8,879 nt of DNA from assembly GCA_900550455.1 (NCBI GenBank), contig URSE01000041.1:1-8879 (forward strand), written 5' to 3'. Made by a program: the position numbers and the translations under genes. Origin of the DNA: an uncultured Veillonella sp. (GTDB taxonomy: Bacteria > Bacillota > Negativicutes > Veillonellales > Veillonellaceae). Of the stretch, positions 1 to 6,566 are shown one piece after another; position 1 is the first letter of the stretch, and each line of letters opens with the position of its first letter. The notes below the pieces were generated by a model. It saw only the letters and a program-made list of their open reading frames with translations, had not been told where the DNA came from and did not search any database.

Positions 1-74
1 AATATATTGCTGTATAAATGAAAATACTTCTCTTTTATTATTATATACTAAAAAAAGAAAAAATATTTTGAAAA

Positions 75-90
75 TGTAGCCATAGTTACA
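75..90. promoter_or_regulatory. Candidate CRP/FNR-family operator upstream of hcp
   Basis: The 16-bp sequence TGTAGCCATAGTTACA is a near-perfect palindrome: TGTA/TACA ends are exact and the inner differences are transitions. Its centre (82.5) lies about 42 nt before the start predicted from the -10 box at 113-118, the usual place for a class II CRP/FNR-type activator. It differs by one base from GTAAC-N4-GTTAC, which I recall being proposed for the nitrosative-stress regulator HcpR in some clostridia and relatives (from memory, not checked). A regulator of this family controlling hcp is the inference. Confidence 0.5.
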
Positions 91-118
91 TAATTTGGTT
101 TTGCCAATAAGGTATACT
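90..118 (+). promoter_or_regulatory. Probable hcp promoter
   Basis: TATACT at 113-118 is a good -10 hexamer. The matching -35 window (90-95, ATAATT) is poor, which fits a promoter that needs an activator bound at the palindrome just upstream. The predicted start is near 125, giving a leader of about 95 nt before the hcp start codon. The DNA at 1-74 is very AT-rich, with A and T runs that could act as UP elements; no gene is seen there. Confidence 0.5.
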
Positions 119-137
119 GTGTTTGTAAATGATGAAG

Positions 138-183
138 CCTCATAGAAACAGGTTCTCCTAAGGAGAACTAAAATGAGGTTTTT
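138..183 (+). promoter_or_regulatory. Nested hairpin in hcp leader, attenuator- or operator-like
   Basis: An inner perfect inverted repeat, GTTCTCCT-A-AGGAGAAC (152-168), sits inside an outer 6-bp repeat, CCTCAT (138-143) with ATGAGG (173-178), followed directly by five T residues (179-183). As RNA this resembles an intrinsic terminator or attenuator between the predicted start and hcp. The inner 3' arm carries the Shine-Dalgarno-like AAGGAG, and the outer 3' arm carries an ATG, so folding would hide the initiation region of the small leader ORF at 173. As DNA, the 17-bp inner palindrome could instead be a repressor site. Confidence 0.5.
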
Positions 184-223
184 GTATGTTTTGCTGATGT
201 CAGCAATAGGAGGAATATTATGA
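173..223 (+). CDS. Possible 16-codon leader ORF coupled to hcp
   Basis: An ATG at 173 is preceded by AAGGAG (160-165) at 7 nt spacing and opens a 16-codon frame, MRFLYVLLMSAIGGIL, which stops at TGA 221-223. That stop overlaps the hcp ATG (220-222) as ATGA, the usual layout for translational coupling. The peptide is strongly hydrophobic with one Arg. Its initiation signals lie in the leader hairpin. Caution is needed: the ORF is very short, its Gly-Gly codons are simply the hcp Shine-Dalgarno sequence read as codons, and short hydrophobic frames arise by chance in T-rich DNA. It could be a regulatory leader peptide or nothing. Confidence 0.3.
   Translation: MRFLYVLLMSAIGGIL
191..206 (+). promoter_or_regulatory. 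Perfect inverted repeat next to the hcp ribosome binding site
   Basis: TTGCTGATGTCAGCAA is a perfect 7-bp inverted repeat around TG; as RNA it gives a 6-bp stem with a 4-nt loop. It ends one nucleotide before the AGGAGG (208-213) of hcp, so folding or a bound protein could modulate ribosome access. Confidence 0.4.
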
Positions 224-1788
224 GCAATATGTTCTGCTTCCAATGTGAACAAACTGGTCAACCTAATGGTTGTACTGTACAAGGTGTATGTGGTAAAACT
301 GCACCAGTTGCTAATAAACAAGATGAATTGACTGCTGCTTTGGTTGGTTTGGCTCGCGCTTTGGATGTGAAAGGTCAAACAAAAGAAGGCGTTGATTATT
401 TGATGCGTGGCTTGTTTATGTGCGTAACAAATGTTAACTTCTCTGAAGAACGGGTACAAGAATTCATTGATGAAGTAAATGCTTACCATGCAAAAGTGGA
501 TAGTGCTGCACAAAACATCGATTGGGAAGGCTTGTGGAAAGGCGATGAAGATATCGTATCCCTTCGTTCCACACTCCTCTTGGGTATGCGCGGTATGGCT
601 GCCTATGCTTGGCATGCAGCTCGTCTCGGCTTCCATGATCCAGACGTTGATGCGTGGTTCATTAAAGGTCTTGTTGAATTTGCTAAAGAACATTCCGCTG
701 AAGAATGGCTTAACCTTTTGATGGAATTTGGTCAAGTTAACTTGAAATGTATGGCTATCCTCGACAAGGCTAACACTGAAACCTATGGTACTCCAGTGCC
801 AACAACTGTTCCTTTGACAATTGAACCAGGTCCATTCATCGTAGTAACAGGCCATGACCTCCACGACTTGAACCAATTGTTGGAACAAACTGATGGCAAA
901 GGCGTTAACATTTATACGCACGGCGAAATGCTTCCTTGCCATGCTTACCCTGAATTGAAGAAACATCCTCAATTGAAAGGTAACTTCGGTACAGCATGGC
1001 AAAACCAACAAAAAGAATTTGTTGATGTTCCTGGCGCATTCTTGTTCACTACAAACTGCATTATGCCACCAAAAGAAAACTACAAAGCTAATATCTTCAC
1101 TACAGATATGGTAGGTTTCGATGGTTGTGCACATGTAGAAGAAAAAGCTGATGGCACAAAAGACTTCTCTGCTGTTATTGAACGGGCTATTGAATTGGGC
1201 GGTTACAAAGAAGCTCAAGAATTCACAGGTATTAACGGTGGTCATGAAGTAACAACTGGCTTTGGTCATGGTACTGTTTTGGGTATCGCTGACAAGGTTA
1301 TTGACGCTGTAAAAGCTGGTGCTATTAAACACTTCTTCTTGGTTGGCGGTTGTGACGGTGCTAAAGTAGGCCGTAACTACTACACTGAATTCGTAAAACA
1401 AACACCAAAAGATACTGTTGTATTGACTTTGGCTTGTGGTAAATTCCGTTTCAACGACCTTAACATCGGCGAAATTGGTGGTATCCCTCGTATCCTCGAT
1501 ATGGGTCAATGTAATGATGCTTACTCCGCTATTCAAGTAGCTATTGCTTTGGCTGGTGCTTTCGAATGCGATGTAAATGAATTACCATTGACACTCGTAT
1601 TGTCCTGGTACGAACAAAAAGCTGTATGTATCTTGTTGACATTGCTTGCATTGGGTATCCGCAACATCTACATCGGCCCATCCTTGCCTAAGTTCTTCTC
1701 TTCCAATGTTCTTAACATCTTGGTAGATAAATTTAACTTGCATCCAATTACAACTCCAGAAGCTGACATGAAAGCTATTTTAGGCTAA
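220..1788 (+). CDS. hcp: Hydroxylamine reductase (hybrid cluster protein, class I)
   Basis: Cytoplasmic iron-sulfur enzyme of the Hcp/prismane family. Family members reduce hydroxylamine to ammonia in vitro and are linked in vivo to nitric oxide detoxification. The N-terminal cluster motif is C6-x2-C9-x8-C18-x5-C24, the class I spacing that binds [4Fe-4S] and is typical of strict anaerobes. All hybrid-cluster ligands are visible: H212 (GHDL), E236 (HGE), C280 (TNC), C378 (GGCDG, the persulfide-bearing Cys in the family), C406 (ACGK), C431 (GQC) and E465 (WYEQK). These keep a near-constant offset of 28-32 from the Desulfovibrio vulgaris numbering. The length of 522 aa is slightly short for class I but no motif is lost. 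AGGAGG at 208-213 sets the start. No hcr reductase gene is adjacent, so the electron donor is unknown. Codon use looks strongly biased towards preferred codons, suggesting high expression. Confidence 0.97.
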   Translation: MSNMFCFQCEQTGQPNGCTVQGVCGKTAPVANKQDELTAALVGLARALDVKGQTKEGVDYLMRGLFMCVTNVNFSEERVQEFIDEVNAYHAKVDSAAQNIDWEGLWKGDEDIVSLRSTLLLGMRGMAAYAWHAARLGFHDPDVDAWFIKGLVEFAKEHSAEEWLNLLMEFGQVNLKCMAILDKANTETYGTPVPTTVPLTIEPGPFIVVTGHDLHDLNQLLEQTDGKGVNIYTHGEMLPCHAYPELKKHPQLKGNFGTAWQNQQKEFVDVPGAFLFTTNCIMPPKENYKANIFTTDMVGFDGCAHVEEKADGTKDFSAVIERAIELGGYKEAQEFTGINGGHEVTTGFGHGTVLGIADKVIDAVKAGAIKHFFLVGGCDGAKVGRNYYTEFVKQTPKDTVVLTLACGKFRFNDLNIGEIGGIPRILDMGQCNDAYSAIQVAIALAGAFECDVNELPLTLVLSWYEQKAVCILLTLLALGIRNIYIGPSLPKFFSSNVLNILVDKFNLHPITTPEADMKAILG

Positions 1789-1817
1789 TTGAAGGCATAG
1801 ACTTCTAACACTCCATC

Positions 1818-1882
1818 AAAAGGGGCTAGGAACTCTGGCTGACCTCTATAAGTAGGTCGGCCTAGAGTCCTAGTCCTTTTTT
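1818..1882 (+). terminator. Strong intrinsic terminator of hcp
   Basis: A long imperfect hairpin pairs 1818-1845 with 1854-1881. Paired blocks include CTAGGA with TCCTAG, CTCT with AGAG, and GACCT with AGGTC (via GGC-TGACCT/AGGTCGGCC), with a bulge, a few G-U pairs and an 8-nt loop (1846-1853). It ends in six T residues (1877-1882). It begins about 30 nt after the hcp stop codon and separates hcp from the downstream operon. Confidence 0.93.
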
Positions 1883-1938
1883 GTAAATTTCTATAGCTCT
1901 TTTACAAAGGGGGGAAAGACCAAGTCAGAAAAGTCATT

Positions 1939-1967
1939 TTGTAGTACAATAAAATAGTATTTATATG
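1939..1967 (+). promoter_or_regulatory. Candidate promoter of the cca operon
   Basis: TTGTAG (1939-1944) and TATATG (1962-1967) are separated by 17 nt and would start transcription near 1974, just before the ribosome binding site of cca. A second possible -10, TACAAT at 1945-1950, lacks a good -35. Some promoter is expected here because the strong hcp terminator lies directly upstream. The rest of the gap (1883-1938) shows only a G6 run at 1909-1914 and nothing else recognisable. Confidence 0.4.
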
Positions 1968-1988
1968 TGTACGTGAAAGGAGGTTCCC

Positions 1989-3434
1989 ATGGAAGGGGCA
2001 AAAAAGATTTTGACTTGGCTCAATGGGGCTGGCTATGAGGCCTACTTAGTAGGCGGTGCCGTCCGGGACCTCCTCATGGGGCGAGAACCTCATGACTTTG
2101 ATATTGTTACTGCAGCACACCCAGATCAGGTTATAGAGATTCTTTCACACGCAGGTGCCAGCCATGCTAATTTAGTGGGCAAGGCCTTTGGTGTAGTCGT
2201 TGTGGGCGTAGATCATAAGACCTATGAAGTGGCCACCTATCGCCGAGAGTTTTATGGAGCCCACGCTCATCGACCAGAAGCGATTGAATATGCGGATAGC
2301 TTAGAAGAGGATGTGCTACGAAGAGATTTTACTGTCAATGGTATGGCCATGGATAAGGGTGGTCGTATCATCGACTTAGTAGGAGGTCAAGAAGACCTCA
2401 AAAAGAAACGGCTCGTAACCATAGGTAATCCGGTGGATCGTTTTCGAGAGGATGCACTGCGTCTTTTCCGGGCCTGTCGCTTTGTGGCTAAATTAGATTT
2501 TTTGCCTACTAAGGCCCTTCTAGAGGCTATGCCTCAAGCCTTTGATCGTGTGTCTGGCCTATCTTTGGAACGAGTGCGGAGTGAGCTGGATCAACTCCTT
2601 TTGGAACCAGCTGTAGCTAAGGGCTTAGATATATTAGTGCAATCGGGTTTGGCTGCTTGCCAATGCACCTATAATGATGGGAAGGTTCTTCAAACTATTG
2701 ATATACTGCCGGAATTATCTCACTTAGTAGACCTACCGCAAGAGAAAGACTTTCATGAGTTTGACGCTTGGTATCATACTTTGGTGGCTGTTCAAGAAAT
2801 AGCGCCGGATCCTATCCTCCGCTGGGGAGCCCTCCTCCACGATGTGGGCAAGGGCCTAGATGGCGTTAGGGCGGTTCGCAAGGGGCGCCTCACGGATTGG
2901 GGTCATGACCATCTGGGTGCCCAATTGGCCCATGATCTACTGATTCGCTTGGGCTATGGAAAGGCCTTTGCAGACCGCGTAGCATGGCTCGTTAAGGAAC
3001 ATATGAAGTTCCATTTCTTTGCCCAACACGGTGAGGCAGATGCTGCTAGGTGGGTCCGCAAGGAAATTCAGTCTGGGGCCTATCGGTCCCAAGCTGAACT
3101 CAAGGAGGCTTTTAGACAATTGGCCGCTGTTTGTGCAGCGGATATTATAGCTTGTGGCAAGCCCCATGCTTCTACAAAGGGAAATGATTCTTTTCGAGAC
3201 TGCCTTTTGGACTTGGTGGATCAAATGCCTATTCATAGCAGGGAATTACACTATGATGGCCGTTTGATTTCTGCTATGGGTAAGGAGGCCAAGACGTATA
3301 TGCCCTACCTCTTGGAGCAAGTGCGGTCTGGTCGAATTTCCAATGAAGCTGGGGCTCTCTTGGAGGTCCTTGAGAAAAAGAAGAAACGATTAGAAGGATT
3401 AGGAGTAAGGGGAAATACCCATGAAATTAACTAA
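1989..3434 (+). CDS. cca: CCA tRNA nucleotidyltransferase with HD domain
   Basis: Adds or repairs the 3' CCA end of tRNAs using CTP and ATP, in the cytoplasm. The class II nucleotidyltransferase head is at about residues 18-165: GG at 22-23 and RD at 26-27 (GGAVRD), the metal-binding D36-x-D38, RRDF at 111-114 followed by NGMAMD, then ED at 154-155 with R158 and R161, and ERVR at 194-197. An HD phosphohydrolase-type domain follows, with H263, HD at 284-285 (LLHDVGKG) and H306/H308, as in CCA enzymes that also carry phosphodiesterase/phosphatase activity. At 481 aa it is a normal length for the HD-containing type. AAAGGAGG (1976-1983), 5 nt before the ATG, fixes the start. It is the first gene of a six-gene run; its last 14 nt overlap the PBP gene. 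A poly(A) polymerase of the same family is the alternative, but less likely. Confidence 0.93.
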   Translation: MEGAKKILTWLNGAGYEAYLVGGAVRDLLMGREPHDFDIVTAAHPDQVIEILSHAGASHANLVGKAFGVVVVGVDHKTYEVATYRREFYGAHAHRPEAIEYADSLEEDVLRRDFTVNGMAMDKGGRIIDLVGGQEDLKKKRLVTIGNPVDRFREDALRLFRACRFVAKLDFLPTKALLEAMPQAFDRVSGLSLERVRSELDQLLLEPAVAKGLDILVQSGLAACQCTYNDGKVLQTIDILPELSHLVDLPQEKDFHEFDAWYHTLVAVQEIAPDPILRWGALLHDVGKGLDGVRAVRKGRLTDWGHDHLGAQLAHDLLIRLGYGKAFADRVAWLVKEHMKFHFFAQHGEADAARWVRKEIQSGAYRSQAELKEAFRQLAAVCAADIIACGKPHASTKGNDSFRDCLLDLVDQMPIHSRELHYDGRLISAMGKEAKTYMPYLLEQVRSGRISNEAGALLEVLEKKKKRLEGLGVRGNTHEIN

Positions 3435-5379
3435 AATGCGCACAACCCTTACGGGACGGACTTGGACCTTTATTAAGGTTATGCTCTTTCTTGGCCTAGC
3501 CCTTGTAATCCGTCTCTTTTGGCTTCAAGTGGTTACGCAAAACTCATTGGAATCTAAGAACCTGGACCAAGTTCAGCGCGAACGTAAGCTTCAGTCTCCG
3601 CGGGGGACTATTTACGATCGCCATGGGAGTCCAATGGCCATGTCCGTGGTGACTAAGTCCCTGTATGCGGATCCACAAATGCTTAAGGATCGTAATCCAG
3701 AAGAGGTTGCAGACCTTATCGGTCCCTACGTAGACTTACCAAAGGAAAAAATAGTAGAAAAACTCAATGAAGATACCTCTTTTGTGTGGATTCAACGGAT
3801 GATGGACGCCGATAAGTCTCGGGGCCTTCAAAAAGTTTTAGATGAGAACTCTTTAGATGGTCTCAAGTATGTAGAAGAAAGTAAACGTTACTATCCTAAT
3901 GGCAATCTCTTGGCCCATGTATTGGGCTTTGTGGGGACCGATGATAAGGGACTAGATGGCATTGAAATGGTCTATGATGACCGCCTTAAGGGGGGGGAAC
4001 AGAGAGAACTGGTCATGACTGATCCAGCAGGGAATGCTATTTTTGGGTCTGTTATGCAACAGTACTTGCCAGAAGAAGGCAAATCTATCACCCTTACTGT
4101 GGATTCGACAGTCCAATTTATTGCCGAACGGGCCTTGGATAATGTGATGGCTACAGTTAAACCAACACGGGCTAGTGTTATCATTATGGACCCTAAGACA
4201 GGCGAAATTTTGGCTATGGCCAATCGTCCAACCTATGATCCTAACCAATACTACAAGAGCTCTGAAGCGGCCTTTAAGAATACAGCGGTGACGGATCTCT
4301 ATGAACCGGGGTCTACTTTTAAGCCGATTATTGCTTCCATAGCCTTAGCCACGGGTAAGTGGACCCTTAATACGACCTATAATGATACGGGCTCCATCGT
4401 GGTGAATGGTCGGATCATCCGCAACTGGGATGGGGAAGGCCATGGGATAGTCCGTATGGTGGATATTATCAAGATGTCCCTCAATACGGGTATGGTCCGT
4501 ATGGGTCTAGATACAGGCAAGGATATTCTGTCTGATTATGTGCGCCGCTATGGATTTGGTAAGGCTACGGGTATCGAATTGCCAGGGGAAGGTGATGGCA
4601 TCCTTTATGATCCGGCAGACATGATTCCTGGCGATACGGCGTCCATGTCCTTCGGCCAAGGGATCGCGGTTACACCACTGCAAATGGTGCAAGCTATGGG
4701 AGCCATTGCTAATCATGGGACTATGATGAAGCCTCATATTGTTCAATCCCTTAACAATCCTGATGGGTCTGTGGACCAAAGTATGGAGGACAGTCAGGCA
4801 GGAGAGCCAATTCCACAAGAGACCGCTGATACCATAAAAGATATTATGGAACAGGAAGTCTCTACTGGTGGCGGTAGCCATGCTATGGTAGAAGGCTATA
4901 AGTTCGCTGGTAAGACAGGGACTGCGGAGAAACTTAATACCGAAGCTGGTGGTTATTTGCCAGGGCAGTATATTGCCTCCTTCGTAGGCTTTGGCCCTGT
5001 AGAGGATCCGCGGTTTGTTGTTTTGGTCACTATCGATACGCCAACGGCAGGATCCATTTATGGCGGGCAAATTGCAGCCCCTGTATTCCGTGATATAGCA
5101 TCTCAACTGGTTCGTTACTTCCAACTTTCTCCTTCTGTACGGGACAAGTCTCAGGCTAAGGCCGTGAAGCAACAGAGCCTACCAGAACCGTCCTACCAGA
5201 ATGGATCCATAGTGTTGCCTAATTTTGATGGCTTCTCATTAGGACAGGTGCGGGATTGGCTTAATAAGACTAAGCTTAACTTTAAACCTATCGGCACGGG
5301 TACAGCGGTCAATCAAGACCCAGGACCTGGTGCAACAGTAGATGAAGGCGATATGATAACTGTAAACTTTACACATTAA
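3421..5379 (+). CDS. Class B penicillin-binding protein, FtsI/SpoVD type with one PASTA domain
   Basis: Membrane-anchored D,D-transpeptidase that cross-links peptidoglycan and is acylated by beta-lactams. A short basic N-terminus is followed by one membrane segment (about residues 17-37), then the pedestal/dimerisation domain containing RGTIYDRHG (61-69) and the GLDGIE motif (177-182). The transpeptidase domain has all three active-site motifs: S298-T-F-K301, S353-L-N355 and K498-T-G-T501. A single PASTA domain occupies about 597-650. One C-terminal PASTA and 652 aa resemble SpoVD or Gram-positive FtsI paralogues more than proteobacterial FtsI. No other division/cell wall cluster genes (mraY, murF, ftsW) are nearby, so whether this is the divisome PBP cannot be told. 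AAGGGG at 3407-3412 supports the start; a second ATG at 3436 is possible. A run of eight G residues lies in the gene at 3990-3997. Confidence 0.93.
   Translation: MKLTKMRTTLTGRTWTFIKVMLFLGLALVIRLFWLQVVTQNSLESKNLDQVQRERKLQSPRGTIYDRHGSPMAMSVVTKSLYADPQMLKDRNPEEVADLIGPYVDLPKEKIVEKLNEDTSFVWIQRMMDADKSRGLQKVLDENSLDGLKYVEESKRYYPNGNLLAHVLGFVGTDDKGLDGIEMVYDDRLKGGEQRELVMTDPAGNAIFGSVMQQYLPEEGKSITLTVDSTVQFIAERALDNVMATVKPTRASVIIMDPKTGEILAMANRPTYDPNQYYKSSEAAFKNTAVTDLYEPGSTFKPIIASIALATGKWTLNTTYNDTGSIVVNGRIIRNWDGEGHGIVRMVDIIKMSLNTGMVRMGLDTGKDILSDYVRRYGFGKATGIELPGEGDGILYDPADMIPGDTASMSFGQGIAVTPLQMVQAMGAIANHGTMMKPHIVQSLNNPDGSVDQSMEDSQAGEPIPQETADTIKDIMEQEVSTGGGSHAMVEGYKFAGKTGTAEKLNTEAGGYLPGQYIASFVGFGPVEDPRFVVLVTIDTPTAGSIYGGQIAAPVFRDIASQLVRYFQLSPSVRDKSQAKAVKQQSLPEPSYQNGSIVLPNFDGFSLGQVRDWLNKTKLNFKPIGTGTAVNQDPGPGATVDEGDMITVNFTH
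3990..3997 (+). repeat. G8 homopolymer inside the PBP gene
   Basis: Eight consecutive G residues span the end of a Lys codon and two Gly codons (residues 190-192, Lys-Gly-Gly). Synonymous choices could have broken the run. A one-base slip would truncate the PBP before its transpeptidase domain. It may be a replication-slippage hotspot; no variation can be seen from one sequence. Confidence 0.9.
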
Positions 5380-5389
5380 TGAGGTATAT

Positions 5390-6238
5390 ATGATTGAATT
5401 AAAAGGTAAGCCTGTAGCAGATGCTCATAAGGCTGAGTTATGTCATAAATTAGCGGCTCTCGCTGAGCAAGGAATTCAATTGACCATGGCTGTCCTCTTG
5501 GTGGGGCATGATCATGGGGCTCGTATGTACGCATCCTTTATGGAGAAGACGGCTAAGGCTGCTGGTCTTGGTTTTATCCTAAAGGCTCTTCCTGAAGAGA
5601 CTAGCCAAGAGGAGGTAGAAGCGGCTCTTAAAGAATTGAATGAAGACCCTCATGTTTATGGAATCCTTCCTCTCATGCCTATGCCTAAGCATATTGATAC
5701 AGAAGTTCTCTTGGATAGATTAGACCCAGCCAAGGATATCGATGGCTTGACCACCTATAATATTGGTCTTGTAGCTGCCGGTAAGGGAGGCTTTGCCCCC
5801 TGTACCGCTAAGGCCTGCCTAGCTATTTTGGACTATTATGGAATTTCCTTAGCTAGCAAGCATGTGGTTGTCGTTGGTCGCAGCCAGGTAATTGGCAAAC
5901 CGGTGGCACTCATGGCTCTGGAGGAGCATGGCACGGTGACTATCTGCCATTCTCGAACACGCGATTTAGCGGACCATGTAAAAAATGCTGATATCTTGAT
6001 TGCTGCTGCTGGTCGTCCTCATATGATCACTGCCTCTATGGTGAAAGAGGGCGTCGTTGTACTAGATGTCGGCATTAATGATTTAGACGGTAAAACCGTA
6101 GGCGATGTCGATTATGATGCCGTGGTCTCAATGGCTTCTGCCATTACGCCTGTACCTGGTGGCGTTGGTTCAGTGACCACAACTATGATGTTAGAAGCAG
6201 TTTATGAGGCGTATCATGCACGAAATGTCAATTGCTGA
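5390..6238 (+). CDS. FolD-family protein with altered cyclohydrolase active site
   Basis: The fold is that of FolD, which oxidises 5,10-methylene-THF with NAD(P)+ and hydrolyses the product to 10-formyl-THF in the cytoplasm. The length (282 aa) and most signatures are normal: Y47, KDIDG at 115-119 (D118 equals E. coli D121), VVGRS at 161-165, HSRT at 187-190, DVGIN at 226-230, GDVD at 238-241 and ITPVPGGVG at 252-260. Gapless alignment by eye to E. coli FolD shows that catalytic K54 is M51 here and Q98 of the QLPLP signature is L95 (PLMPMP); the Ser of the DPASQ segment is Ala, and the GPMT after PGGVG is GSVT. In the family, loss of this Lys abolishes cyclohydrolase while dehydrogenase can remain. 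It may be a dehydrogenase-only paralogue or have a new role. GAGG at 5381-5384 sets the start; it begins 10 nt after the PBP stop and overlaps hypA by 23 nt. Confidence 0.9.
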   Translation: MIELKGKPVADAHKAELCHKLAALAEQGIQLTMAVLLVGHDHGARMYASFMEKTAKAAGLGFILKALPEETSQEEVEAALKELNEDPHVYGILPLMPMPKHIDTEVLLDRLDPAKDIDGLTTYNIGLVAAGKGGFAPCTAKACLAILDYYGISLASKHVVVVGRSQVIGKPVALMALEEHGTVTICHSRTRDLADHVKNADILIAAAGRPHMITASMVKEGVVVLDVGINDLDGKTVGDVDYDAVVSMASAITPVPGGVGSVTTTMMLEAVYEAYHARNVNC

Positions 6239-6557
6239 GGGAATTGTGGATATCGTCCTCGATACAATGAAAAATAATGATGCTAGTCAGGTTCATTCCG
6301 TTCAGTTGGATGTGGGGATGATGAGTGGTGTAGAACCGGATGCTCTGCACTTTTGTTGGGAATCCGTCACCCAAGGGACGGCTGCTCAAGGAGCTAAGTT
6401 GGACATCAACTTAGTGCCTATTGTAGGGCGTTGCTTTGACTGTGGTACCATGTTCGATGTAAAAGATTATGTATTTGTCTGTCCTAAGTGTGGCAGCCGT
6501 ATCGTACAAACCGCCTCTGGTAAGGAATTGCGCGTTACTTCGATTGATATAGATTAG
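6216..6557 (+). CDS. hypA: Hydrogenase/urease nickel incorporation protein HypA
   Basis: Small nickel chaperone that binds Ni(II) and, with the GTPase HypB, delivers it to the [NiFe]-hydrogenase large subunit (or, in some bacteria, urease). The start is placed at 6216 rather than the in-frame ATG at 6204, because the family begins MHE and needs the free N-terminus and His2 for nickel binding; GAGG at 6206-6209 is correctly spaced for it. This gives 113 aa, the usual length. The structural zinc site is two CxxC pairs, C73/C76 and C89/C92. The first 23 nt overlap the end of the FolD-family gene, implying translational coupling, and hypB follows after 9 nt. No hydrogenase subunits or hypCDEF lie in the window. 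Confidence 0.95.
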   Translation: MHEMSIAEGIVDIVLDTMKNNDASQVHSVQLDVGMMSGVEPDALHFCWESVTQGTAAQGAKLDINLVPIVGRCFDCGTMFDVKDYVFVCPKCGSRIVQTASGKELRVTSIDID

Positions 6558-6566
6558 GAGACTAGT

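Noticed and set aside
1..74. AT-rich upstream DNA with TATACT at 44-49, considered as a second promoter
   Set aside because: No credible -35 at the right spacing; such hexamers are expected by chance in DNA this AT-rich.
479..721. Open frame of 80 codons on the plus strand inside hcp
   Set aside because: It is an alternative frame of a well-supported gene, with no ribosome binding site and no recognisable domain.
4507..5172. Open frame of 221 codons on the minus strand
   Set aside because: It lies wholly inside the PBP transpeptidase region, shows no recognisable motif, and the plus strand carries all the expected active-site motifs.
6204..6215. Upstream ATG as the hypA start (four extra residues)
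   Set aside because: HypA needs an MHE N-terminus for nickel binding, and the GAGG at 6206-6209 is spaced for the ATG at 6216.
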